NCBI GenBank assembly: GCA_021793875.1
Contig: JAJYRX010000002.1
Coordinates: forward strand, 1 to 21,070
Direction: 5' to 3'
Origin: Pseudomonadota bacterium
GTDB taxonomy: Bacteria > Pseudomonadota > Gammaproteobacteria > Burkholderiales > Burkholderiaceae_B
Length of the DNA: 21,070 nt
Positions 6,715 through 13,331 of this stretch are shown here, in pieces (within the stretch, counting starts at the first letter, position 1; each line of letters starts with the position of its first letter). Both the position numbers and the translations under genes were made by a program. The notes under the pieces are model-generated. The model did no database searches. It had not been told where the DNA came from and was given only the letters and a program-made list of their open reading frames with translations.

Positions 6715-7971
6715 TTGAGCGCATTATTGTCAGCAGTACAGACCAAACTTGATAGTTTACCAGCTCCGGTGCATCTAACGTTGCCTGATGGTGTAACACT
6801 TGGTGATAGCAATGCCTCGGTACGTCTGTATATAAAAGATAATTCAGTGTTAGCTAATCTAGCCGCTGGCCAGGTGGGTGTTCTGGGCGAAGATTACGTT
6901 GAAGGTAAGTTTGACTTTGAAGGGTCTATGCGTGAGCTTATGAACCTTGCTTCGGCAGTATTGCCAGGGTCTCCTGTAGAAGCGGCACAAGTGGGTTGGC
7001 TTACCAATCTCGTCAGACGTTTAATGTCGGTTTGGCGACACTCAATAGAGCGTGATGCTAGGCAAATCGAGTTTCACTACGATCTTTCTGATGATTTTTA
7101 TGCTTTATGGCTAGATCCTCGCCGCGTTTATTCGTGTGGTTATTACAAAGAGCCTGACTATACGTTGGCTCAAGCCCAAGAGGCGAAGCTAGACCACATT
7201 TGTCGTAAGTTAGACCTGAAGCCAGGTGAACGTTTTTTAGACGTAGGTGCTGGTTGGGGTGGGCTACTTTTATGGGCGGCAGAAAATTATGATGTGCAGG
7301 CTCATGGCATTACTTTGTCACGAAACCAGCATTCTTACGTGAATAGTCTTATAGAGGAAAAAGGGCTGCAAGGAAAAGTAACAATGCAGCTTCTCGACTA
7401 CCGCAAGTTAGATGATAGTAAGCTATTCGACAAAATAGCGTCTGTAGGTATGTTTGAGCATGTAGGTCTGGCTCAGCTGCAATCATATTTCACTAAGTTG
7501 CGTACCATATTAAAACCAGGAGGGCTGCTGCTTAATCATGGCATCACAGCTGGCGGAATAAACAACGCTGGCTTGGGAGCCGGCATGGGTGACTTTATAG
7601 AAAAGTTTATATTCCCCGGTGGTGAGTTAACTCATATAAGTAAGGTTCTCGTGGGTCTTAACGAGGGTGGTTGGGAAGATCTAGACATAGAAAACCTAAG
7701 ACCACACTATGCTCGCACTCTGTGGGCTTGGAGCGATGCACTTGAAGCTAAGCTTGATGAAGCCCGTAAAGTGCTAGGCGGTGATCAAGGCGAGCGTTCA
7801 CTAAGGGCATACAGAATGTATCTAGCTGGTTGTGCCATGGGGTTTGAGCATGGATGGATCGCGCTACATCAGGTTTTGGCAACACCGCGAGGTGTTGGTA
7901 GGTCGGATGAGCTAGATTACCCGTCTGACCTGGCCTACCGATGGCGGCGCGACTACATATATAAAGACTAG
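6715..7971 (+). CDS. Cyclopropane-fatty-acyl-phospholipid synthase family methyltransferase
   Basis: The family transfers a methylene or methyl group from S-adenosylmethionine to unsaturated acyl chains of membrane phospholipids. With the TTG start the protein has 418 residues: an N-terminal lipid-binding domain (about 1-115), HYDLSDDFYALWLD (121-134), and the SAM-binding loop DVGAGWGG at 176-183. Equivalents of the E. coli Cfa active-site residues are all present: Cys141 (YSCGY), Glu248 (MFEHVG), His275 and Ile277, and Tyr332 (HYARTL). It differs from E. coli Cfa (382 residues) in a Gly-rich segment at 278-292 and a longer C-terminus ending RRDYIYKD. From memory this fits a second clade of the family, so the exact product (cyclopropane or methyl-branched chain) is open. 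The TAG stop shares bases with the stop of the converging gene. Confidence 0.88.
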   Translation: MSALLSAVQTKLDSLPAPVHLTLPDGVTLGDSNASVRLYIKDNSVLANLAAGQVGVLGEDYVEGKFDFEGSMRELMNLASAVLPGSPVEAAQVGWLTNLVRRLMSVWRHSIERDARQIEFHYDLSDDFYALWLDPRRVYSCGYYKEPDYTLAQAQEAKLDHICRKLDLKPGERFLDVGAGWGGLLLWAAENYDVQAHGITLSRNQHSYVNSLIEEKGLQGKVTMQLLDYRKLDDSKLFDKIASVGMFEHVGLAQLQSYFTKLRTILKPGGLLLNHGITAGGINNAGLGAGMGDFIEKFIFPGGELTHISKVLVGLNEGGWEDLDIENLRPHYARTLWAWSDALEAKLDEARKVLGGDQGERSLRAYRMYLAGCAMGFEHGWIALHQVLATPRGVGRSDELDYPSDLAYRWRRDYIYKD

Positions 7972-9725
7972 TGGTTATTACCCGTTGTTTGTAGCAGCCT
8001 GAACATTTCGTGCCGGTCTGGCTGCCTTTTGCCCTGCCATATCACAGTAGTGCCTGAAGGGGTAAATGCCGTTCCGTCATTTACTTGGTCTACAGTTGTT
8101 TGTTGTAGTATTAGGTTGCACTGGGTGTTGTAAGAAAACCTGATACCGTTAAATGCATAAAACGACGCTCTTTGCCCTTTACCAACGCCTAGAGTACGTA
8201 TGCAATCATTACTATTTTTATGTATAGAGAGGGCTTTAGATAGTTCTGCTGAAACTGTTCTGTAACTGCGCGCATAGTCTAAAACGGGCATCCATAGGGT
8301 TGCTAGCAATAGCCATGTAGCAATTAGACCTCCAGCAGACAAAACTGTGCCGCGCCATAAAGCGAGGGGCCTGTGTATAAGGCGCCAGCGAACTAGTGCT
8401 AGCCAGGCAGCTGTTCCCGCAGTAGCAATAAATATGGCTACCCAGGATATCTCAGTGTCATATCCCTCGATAAGTCTGGTTATATTGTGCGATATTTTTG
8501 GTGGCCAGCCGCTATGAAGGGCTACCCATCCTAGCCATACAGTTGCTATGGCTAGCGTAAAACACATTACAGCAAACCAGTCGAGTGCATTAACAACACC
8601 TCTACGTAAGGTAGGCAAGGCAAATGATGCTAGTATGGCAGATGGTATGGCTAGCAGGCTGTAATGCGGTTCCGATGCGCCTACAATAAATGGTAGCGAT
8701 AATAGTGCACTAATAAAAAAGGAAAAAGGTACCAGTATATGAGGTGATAAAAGCCATTGACGCCATTGCCACAGTGCCATAACGGCAAATGGCCATGTTG
8801 GCCATAGAAACCATGGTAAATCGCGTGCCGTGTTAAGAGTATTTCCTAGAGTGGGCCACGACCATGAACTTTTCTGAGATAGTACCCATTGCTGCGACCA
8901 CCAATTACTACTATTTAACGCAAGAGCCCACCATGTGGCACATATGACAATAGCTATAACCAGACTTGCGGCAAGCCACTTTTTTTGTTGCCACAAAATA
9001 CTTGCTGGGCAGAAGCAAATTATTGTGGCAATAACAACTGGTAGCAAGCCTAATGTGCCGTTGGCAAGAAAGGAGGCAGATAATGCAAGACCAAGTGTTA
9101 TGGAGCCAGATACTGGACGATCTATGATTCGAGCAATAGCATAAAAACATAAAGCCTGAGATGCTATTAGCGCAGGAATATAAGACGTTTCATGCATGCG
9201 CCATAATATGCCAGCTGTTGCTACCAATAGAAGCAATGCTGCGTCAGCAATCATGCGTCCGTAATCTTTAACCTCAGGCTCTCCGCCAAAAGGAAGGGCA
9301 AGAGGCTGAGGTTCTGGCCTACGGCCTAGTAGATAAGTTCCATACCAGACTGATGAGCACGTAATTGCAAACCACATAAGGTTTGGTATGCGTGACGATA
9401 TTATTGCTGCATCAATTGGTGATGTGAAATTCCCTATTATGGGTGCTAGTAGGAAAATAAATAATGCACCAAGCCAGGTGGAAAGGGGGCCGCTGCCCGC
9501 ATGTTCTAGGCCTGCTATTTGAGGGTGTAGCCATACGCCATTATCGTGATCATATATGGCATTCAACATGGTGGCCAGGCCTACTACATCATCAGTTTTC
9601 CATGGGTCACGGAAAAACAACCCTGCCAGTATGTAGATTATCCCGGCCACAAACAGCACGCTACGCGGCAGCTTGCTAGTTGCCGTGGTAGTGAGTCGCG
9701 CCGGTGTTGCTTTATTATTTTGCAC
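7968..9725 (-). CDS. Multi-pass membrane glycosyltransferase-like protein (GT-C / ArnT-PMT type)
   Basis: GT-C enzymes move sugars from lipid-phosphate carriers to lipid or protein acceptors on the outer side of the inner membrane. The 585-residue product has about 11-13 hydrophobic helices, then a soluble C-terminal part of about 100 residues. The first outer loop holds RDPWKTDD (Asp40, Asp45, Asp46), the place of the catalytic acid in this fold. A second loop has an HE pair at 178-179 (WRMHETSY), as in ArnT-like proteins. The acceptor is unknown; lipid A is a guess only. The assigned start is GTG at 9725 with no visible ribosome site, five bases after the T-run of the rpmE terminator. GTG codons near residues 23 and 26 are alternatives. 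The stop codon overlaps that of the facing methyltransferase gene. Confidence 0.7.
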   Translation of the reverse strand: MQNNKATPARLTTTATSKLPRSVLFVAGIIYILAGLFFRDPWKTDDVVGLATMLNAIYDHDNGVWLHPQIAGLEHAGSGPLSTWLGALFIFLLAPIIGNFTSPIDAAIISSRIPNLMWFAITCSSVWYGTYLLGRRPEPQPLALPFGGEPEVKDYGRMIADAALLLLVATAGILWRMHETSYIPALIASQALCFYAIARIIDRPVSGSITLGLALSASFLANGTLGLLPVVIATIICFCPASILWQQKKWLAASLVIAIVICATWWALALNSSNWWSQQWVLSQKSSWSWPTLGNTLNTARDLPWFLWPTWPFAVMALWQWRQWLLSPHILVPFSFFISALLSLPFIVGASEPHYSLLAIPSAILASFALPTLRRGVVNALDWFAVMCFTLAIATVWLGWVALHSGWPPKISHNITRLIEGYDTEISWVAIFIATAGTAAWLALVRWRLIHRPLALWRGTVLSAGGLIATWLLLATLWMPVLDYARSYRTVSAELSKALSIHKNSNDCIRTLGVGKGQRASFYAFNGIRFSYNTQCNLILQQTTVDQVNDGTAFTPSGTTVIWQGKRQPDRHEMFRLLQTTGNNH

Positions 9726-9730
9726 TGACT

Positions 9731-9754
9731 AAAAAGGCAGCCAGAGGCTGCCTT
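9731..9754 (-). terminator. Rho-independent terminator of rpmE
   Basis: A 9-bp perfect stem (9734-9742 with 9746-9754; core GGCAGCC/GGCTGCC) has a three-base loop, and on the minus strand it runs into TTTTT at 9735-9731. It follows the L31 stop by about 28 bases. The T-run ends five bases before the GTG of the downstream membrane-protein gene. Confidence 0.85.
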
Positions 9755-9781
9755 GATAAAAAGAGGTTGCAGCAGCCCTGA

Positions 9782-10045
9782 TTAGGACTTGCGCAAAGCA
9801 CCTGAGGTGCGTGCAAAACGTGCACGGAATTTTTCTACACGTCCTGTTTCTACGATACGTGTTTGCGCACCTGTGTAGAAAGGGTGTGATTCTGAAGTTA
9901 CATCACACTTAAATAGAGGGTAGGTTTTACCATCAAGCTCTATAGTTTCACGTGATTCAAGTGTAGAGCGAGTGATAAATGTGTTACCAGTTTGTTGGTC
10001 CAGAAATACCACTTCGCGGTATTCGGGATGAATTCCTTCTTTCAT
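9782..10045 (-). CDS. rpmE2: 50S ribosomal protein L31, type B (zinc-free)
   Basis: L31 bridges the two ribosomal subunits. The 87-residue product opens MKEGIHPEYREVVFLDQQTG and has the type B pattern: SRETIELDGKTYPLFKCDVTSESHPFYTG, then VEKFRARF. The zinc-binding CxxC pair of classical L31 is missing; the only cysteine is in FKCD. In many bacteria this form is made under zinc shortage and is Zur-repressed, but here I could not find a Zur site upstream. AGGA lies ten bases before the ATG, a rather long spacing. The gene is divergent from radC over 195 bp and ends in a clear terminator. Whether a zinc-binding paralogue exists elsewhere cannot be seen. Confidence 0.95.
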   Translation of the reverse strand: MKEGIHPEYREVVFLDQQTGNTFITRSTLESRETIELDGKTYPLFKCDVTSESHPFYTGAQTRIVETGRVEKFRARFARTSGALRKS

Positions 10046-10094
10046 GACTATATATTCCTGTATTGCTTGTAGTGGCGCCAGCTAAATATTCGTT

Positions 10095-10109
10095 TCAGGC
10101 TTTACCTGA
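10095..10109. repeat. Inverted repeat TCAGG-N5-CCTGA between rpmE and radC
   Basis: Perfect 5-bp arms separated by five bases, about 50-65 bases upstream of the L31 ATG and about 130 bases upstream of radC. It could be an operator or a leader hairpin of the L31 transcript. It does not resemble the Zur consensus that I know. The rest of the 195-bp gap is AT-rich with no other feature that I can support. Confidence 0.35.
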
Positions 10110-10240
10110 CATTAAACCCTATTATTTTAGCACAATTGTTAGAAGTAAATAGGCTGATAAAAACATCAATTACATGGTTATTAATTTAGGGAGCTGTGTC
10201 ATTGTATAGATTAGTTTTTAATTTTAAGTGTGGCCATTAA

Positions 10241-10933
10241 ATGAAAATAAGCTCAGTGTTACCTACTACTGGTGATTTTAAGCCAGAACGACCGCGTGAG
10301 CGCCTGCTACAACATGGTGCTCACGCCTTAACAACAGCCGAACTCCTTGCCATAGTTCTAAGAACTGGAACCAAAGGTCGCAGTGCAGTTTGTTTCGCTC
10401 ATGACCTTCTCAATCATTTTGGTGGTTTGCAAGCACTGCTTTGCGCGGATTCCACCGACTTATTAAAAATGAACGGACTTGGTTTGGCGAAAGTGTGTGA
10501 GCTGGTTGCAATAAATGAGCTAAGTAAGCGCGCTTTAGAGGAAGATCTAAAACATGGTGTTGTACTTAATCAACCAGACAAGGTTAGGCGGTTTTGCATG
10601 GCGCACTTAGGCCATTTAACCATAGAGCATTGCATGGTATTGTTTCTAGATAGTCAGTATCGTCTTATAACTTCAGAAGAGGTGTCCAAAGGCACATTAA
10701 CTCAGGCCTCGGTTTATCCGCGTGAAATAGTTAAGGCGTGTTTACGATATCATGCTGCAGCTATGATAATGGTGCACAACCATCCAAGTGGTGTAGCTGA
10801 GCCTAGCAACGCAGACCTACAGCTTACGATTCACTTAAAAAAGGCGTTGGCTCTGGTCGATATAAAATTATTAGATCATCTTATTGTTACATCTAACCGT
10901 GCCATTTCATTGGCCGAGCTTGGTAAGTTGTAA
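10241..10933 (+). CDS. radC: RadC family protein (JAMM/MPN+ domain)
   Basis: RadC proteins are widespread; the old link to DNA repair in E. coli was withdrawn and the true role is unclear. The 230-residue product has the full family layout: an N-terminal helix-hairpin-helix part (RPRERLLQHGAHALTTAELL, then MNGLGLAKVCEL near 77-88), and a C-terminal JAMM metal-binding domain with HNHPSG at 179-184 and Asp192 (EPSNAD), plus the upstream glutamate near SEEVSKG (146-147). All metal ligands appear intact. The length is normal. The start ATG has no strong ribosome site. It is the first gene of a plus-strand run with fkpB and ispH. In many relatives radC is next to rpmB-rpmG; here it is next to a type B L31 gene. 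Confidence 0.95.
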   Translation: MKISSVLPTTGDFKPERPRERLLQHGAHALTTAELLAIVLRTGTKGRSAVCFAHDLLNHFGGLQALLCADSTDLLKMNGLGLAKVCELVAINELSKRALEEDLKHGVVLNQPDKVRRFCMAHLGHLTIEHCMVLFLDSQYRLITSEEVSKGTLTQASVYPREIVKACLRYHAAAMIMVHNHPSGVAEPSNADLQLTIHLKKALALVDIKLLDHLIVTSNRAISLAELGKL

Positions 10934-10963
10934 GGGTTACAATAAGTACTTATTTAACTTAAA
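10928..10963. repeat. Three chained inverted repeats between radC and fkpB
   Basis: Three perfect dyads follow each other in 36 bp: TTGTAA-GGG-TTACAA (10928-10942, covering the radC stop), the 14-bp palindrome AATAAGTACTTATT (10941-10954), and TTTAA-C-TTAAA (10953-10963). Neighbours share two bases. Stems are AT-rich and weak as RNA and no T-run follows, so this is not a classical terminator; a protein-binding site or promoter region for fkpB-ispH is more likely. The palindromes are directly visible; function is inference. Confidence 0.55.
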
Positions 10964-10998
10964 CTTTGGTAGCCACTTTGTCATCTACATTCCAAAAT

Positions 10999-11454
10999 AT
11001 GGTTGCACGGGTCAAAGAAGATTCATATCTCACTTTGCATTATCGTATAGAGTTTTTAACAGGGCCTGCTGCTGGCTCTACGTTTGCTGACACATTTTCA
11101 GACCGTCCAGCTACATTGCAAATGGGTGTAGGGCAGTGGGCGGCCGGTATGGAGCAACCTTTAATTGGCCTTCAAGAGGGTGACCAGCTTGAATTTGATT
11201 TAAGCGCGGTTCAAGCTTATGGCGAACGTAATCCTGAGCTTGTTCAGAAGGTCTCCAAGCAACTATTAGCAGATCATCTCGATATTGAATCAAATATAGA
11301 GCCTGGCCAACTAATTGAGTTTTCACCACCGCAAGGCGGAAGGTACTCTGGGGTACTTAAAGATTTCGGCGATGATTGGGTTCTTATAGACTTTAACCAC
11401 CCACTTGCTGGTTATGACCTTCGTATAGAGGTTTACTTATTAGGAGTTCTTTAA
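10999..11454 (+). CDS. fkpB: FKBP-type peptidyl-prolyl isomerase, SlpA/FkpB type
   Basis: A cytosolic proline isomerase and chaperone. With the ATG at 10999 the protein has 151 residues, near E. coli SlpA (149). It shows the split FKBP domain (YLTLHYRI, then GQWAAGMEQPLIGLQEGD and AYGERNPELV), the insert-in-flap chaperone region, and the signature DFNHPLAGYDLRIEV near the end. An in-frame TTG at 10966 would add 11 residues; neither start has a good ribosome site, and I prefer the ATG because SlpA proteins begin only shortly before the first strand. The TAA stop overlaps the ispH ATG by one base (TAATG), the same pairing as in E. coli, so the two are almost certainly co-translated. Confidence 0.9.
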   Translation: MVARVKEDSYLTLHYRIEFLTGPAAGSTFADTFSDRPATLQMGVGQWAAGMEQPLIGLQEGDQLEFDLSAVQAYGERNPELVQKVSKQLLADHLDIESNIEPGQLIEFSPPQGGRYSGVLKDFGDDWVLIDFNHPLAGYDLRIEVYLLGVL

Positions 11455-12437
11455 TGTCTGAGCAGACCGTTACAGTTTATGGTCCCGATATAGTTTTAGC
11501 CCAGCCACGTGGTTTTTGTGCCGGAGTAGATCGTGCCATTGATATAGTAGAGCGTGCGTTAGAAATACATGGTGCCCCTATATATGTGCGTCATGAAATT
11601 GTACACAACCGGTATGTAGTAGAAGACCTTAAAACCAAAGGCGCTATTTTTATAGCTGAACTTGATGAGGCCCCAAAAGGCTCTATAGTTGTTTTTTCTG
11701 CTCATGGGGTATCACAGCGTGTTAGAGACCAGGCTGAAGAAATGGGTTTAACAGTATTTGATGCCACTTGTCCGTTGGTTACTAAAGTGCATGTTGAGGT
11801 TACGCGAATGCATGCAGACGGCGCCGAAATTATTATGATCGGGCATAAAGGGCACCCTGAGGTTGAGGGAACTATTGGACAGGTAAAAGATCATATATAT
11901 TTAGTTGAAACGCCAGAAGACGCGCACAATGTTCAGGTTTCAAACCCAAATAACGTTGCATTGGTTACTCAAACAACCCTATCGGTAGATGACGCCAGCC
12001 AAATAGCTAATATATTGCGTAGCAGATTCCCCGGTATTAAAGAACCGAAAAAAAGTGATATCTGTTATGCCACTCAGAACCGTCAAGATGCGGTTAAGTC
12101 TATGGCTCCAAAATGCGATCTGGTACTGGTTGTGGGAAGCCCTAATAGCTCTAACTCTAACCGTCTGCGTGAGGTCGCAGAACGAGAGGGTGCCAAGGCA
12201 TATTTGCTTGATAGTCCAGAAATGATAGACCCTAAATGGTTAGATGGATGTAAAACAGTTGGTGTTACGGCAGGAGCGTCAGCGCCAGAAATTTTAGTCC
12301 AGCAGGTTATAGGCAAACTAAAGGAGTTAGGCGCAGGCTCTGTTCGTACCCTTGAGGGTACACCGGAAAACGTATCATTTCCTTTGCCTCGTGAGCTATC
12401 TAGAAAAAAACAAAATCCAACCGTAATAAAGCGATAA
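11454..12437 (+). CDS. ispH: 4-hydroxy-3-methylbut-2-enyl diphosphate reductase (IspH)
   Basis: The last enzyme of the MEP pathway, an iron-sulfur protein that makes isopentenyl and dimethylallyl diphosphate. The 327-residue product has the three cluster cysteines Cys22 (PRGFCAGVDRAI), Cys106 (DATCPLV) and Cys204 (ICYATQNRQ). Substrate and catalytic residues are also present: His51, His84 (SAHGVS), His134 and Glu136 (GHPEVEGT), and the SxN motif at 232-234 (GSPNSSNSNRL). Everything needed for activity is present. The ATG overlaps the fkpB stop by one base. Downstream, the dehydrogenase gene begins 26 bp later with its own strong ribosome site. Confidence 0.97.
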   Translation: MSEQTVTVYGPDIVLAQPRGFCAGVDRAIDIVERALEIHGAPIYVRHEIVHNRYVVEDLKTKGAIFIAELDEAPKGSIVVFSAHGVSQRVRDQAEEMGLTVFDATCPLVTKVHVEVTRMHADGAEIIMIGHKGHPEVEGTIGQVKDHIYLVETPEDAHNVQVSNPNNVALVTQTTLSVDDASQIANILRSRFPGIKEPKKSDICYATQNRQDAVKSMAPKCDLVLVVGSPNSSNSNRLREVAEREGAKAYLLDSPEMIDPKWLDGCKTVGVTAGASAPEILVQQVIGKLKELGAGSVRTLEGTPENVSFPLPRELSRKKQNPTVIKR

Positions 12438-12451
12438 ATAAAATAATGTAT

Positions 12452-12459
12452 AAGGGGGA
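12452..12459 (+). promoter_or_regulatory. Shine-Dalgarno that decides the dehydrogenase start
   Basis: AAGGGGGA lies four bases before ATG 12464. An in-frame ATG at 12446 sits upstream of it but has no site of its own and adds six residues before the usual first strand (MKVGFCGLG), so 12464 is the better start. Confidence 0.8.
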
Positions 12460-12463
12460 AGGC

Positions 12464-13321
12464 ATGAAAGTAGGGTTTTGCGGCCTTGGTCTTATGGGAG
12501 CGCCAATGGTAAGACGCCTTATCATTGCTGGTCATGATGTTCATGTTTGGAATCGTACAACACATAAGGCCGAAGCTTTGGAGGAAATTGGTGCTATAAA
12601 ACATGAAAGCCCTTCCAGTCTAGCAAGCGAATGTGAAGTTGTAATCCTATGCCTTTTCGATGCCACAGCGGTAGAAGAAGTGGTATTTGGCAATAACGGC
12701 TTAGTATTCGGTACCGCACTACAGTACATAATTGACCATTCATCCATACCAGTTGATAAAACTATAGAGTTTGCCACACGAGTTGAAAGTAGGTCAGTAA
12801 AATGGATAGATGCGCCAGTATCCGGTGGTGTGGCAGGTGCGGAGCAAGGTACTTTAGCCATCATGACGGGGGGCGATGAGCACGATCTTGAGCAGTTTGT
12901 AAGTTTGTTAGGTGCTTATGCCCAGCGGGTTACTCATATGGGCAAAACAGGTGCTGGGCAAGCCACAAAGCTATGCAATCAAACTATAGTTTCCAACACA
13001 ATTGCAGCTATTTCAGAGGCAGTTGCACTAGCGGAAAGTAGTGGAGTAGATGCTTCGCGACTAAAAGATGCGTTGGCGGGCGGATGGGCTGATTCCATAC
13101 TGCTGCAAACGTTTGTTCCCCGTATGACATCACAGCCTGTACCAGCAAGTGCAACGTTGGAAACCATGCTCAAAGATCTAAACACAATACTAGATCTGGC
13201 TAGCGTTACTAATTTAAGCTTGCCGGTAAGTAGTGCAGCTTGTGGCGTATACAAACATGCTGCCGATGCTGGGTTTGCAGATCAAGATGTATCCAGCCTT
13301 ATAAATATCTATAGGAAATAG
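12464..13321 (+). CDS. NAD(P)-dependent beta-hydroxyacid dehydrogenase (3-hydroxyisobutyrate dehydrogenase family)
   Basis: The family oxidises beta-hydroxyacids or reduces the matching semialdehydes (3-hydroxyisobutyrate, tartronate semialdehyde, gamma-hydroxybutyrate and others). The 285-residue product has the nucleotide-binding loop GLGLMG (7-12) with HVWNRT ending the second strand; the Asn-Arg there suggests NADP(H). The substrate loop is DAPVSGGVAGAEQGTL (117-131), with catalytic Lys169 in GAGQATKLCNQ and a later LKDLN (236-240). All family landmarks are intact and the length is normal. The substrate is not clear, and neighbours (ispH upstream, a DUF945 gene 10 bp downstream) do not suggest one. 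Confidence 0.88.
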   Translation: MKVGFCGLGLMGAPMVRRLIIAGHDVHVWNRTTHKAEALEEIGAIKHESPSSLASECEVVILCLFDATAVEEVVFGNNGLVFGTALQYIIDHSSIPVDKTIEFATRVESRSVKWIDAPVSGGVAGAEQGTLAIMTGGDEHDLEQFVSLLGAYAQRVTHMGKTGAGQATKLCNQTIVSNTIAAISEAVALAESSGVDASRLKDALAGGWADSILLQTFVPRMTSQPVPASATLETMLKDLNTILDLASVTNLSLPVSSAACGVYKHAADAGFADQDVSSLINIYRK

Positions 13322-13331
13322 TAAACACCTC

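Noticed and set aside
10046..10240. Zur operator upstream of the type B L31 gene
   Set aside because: No sequence close to the GTTATANTATAAC-type consensus is present.
12083..12604. Long open frame on the minus strand against ispH
   Set aside because: It lies opposite conserved ispH and dehydrogenase codons, resembles no family and has no ribosome site. It is a shadow.
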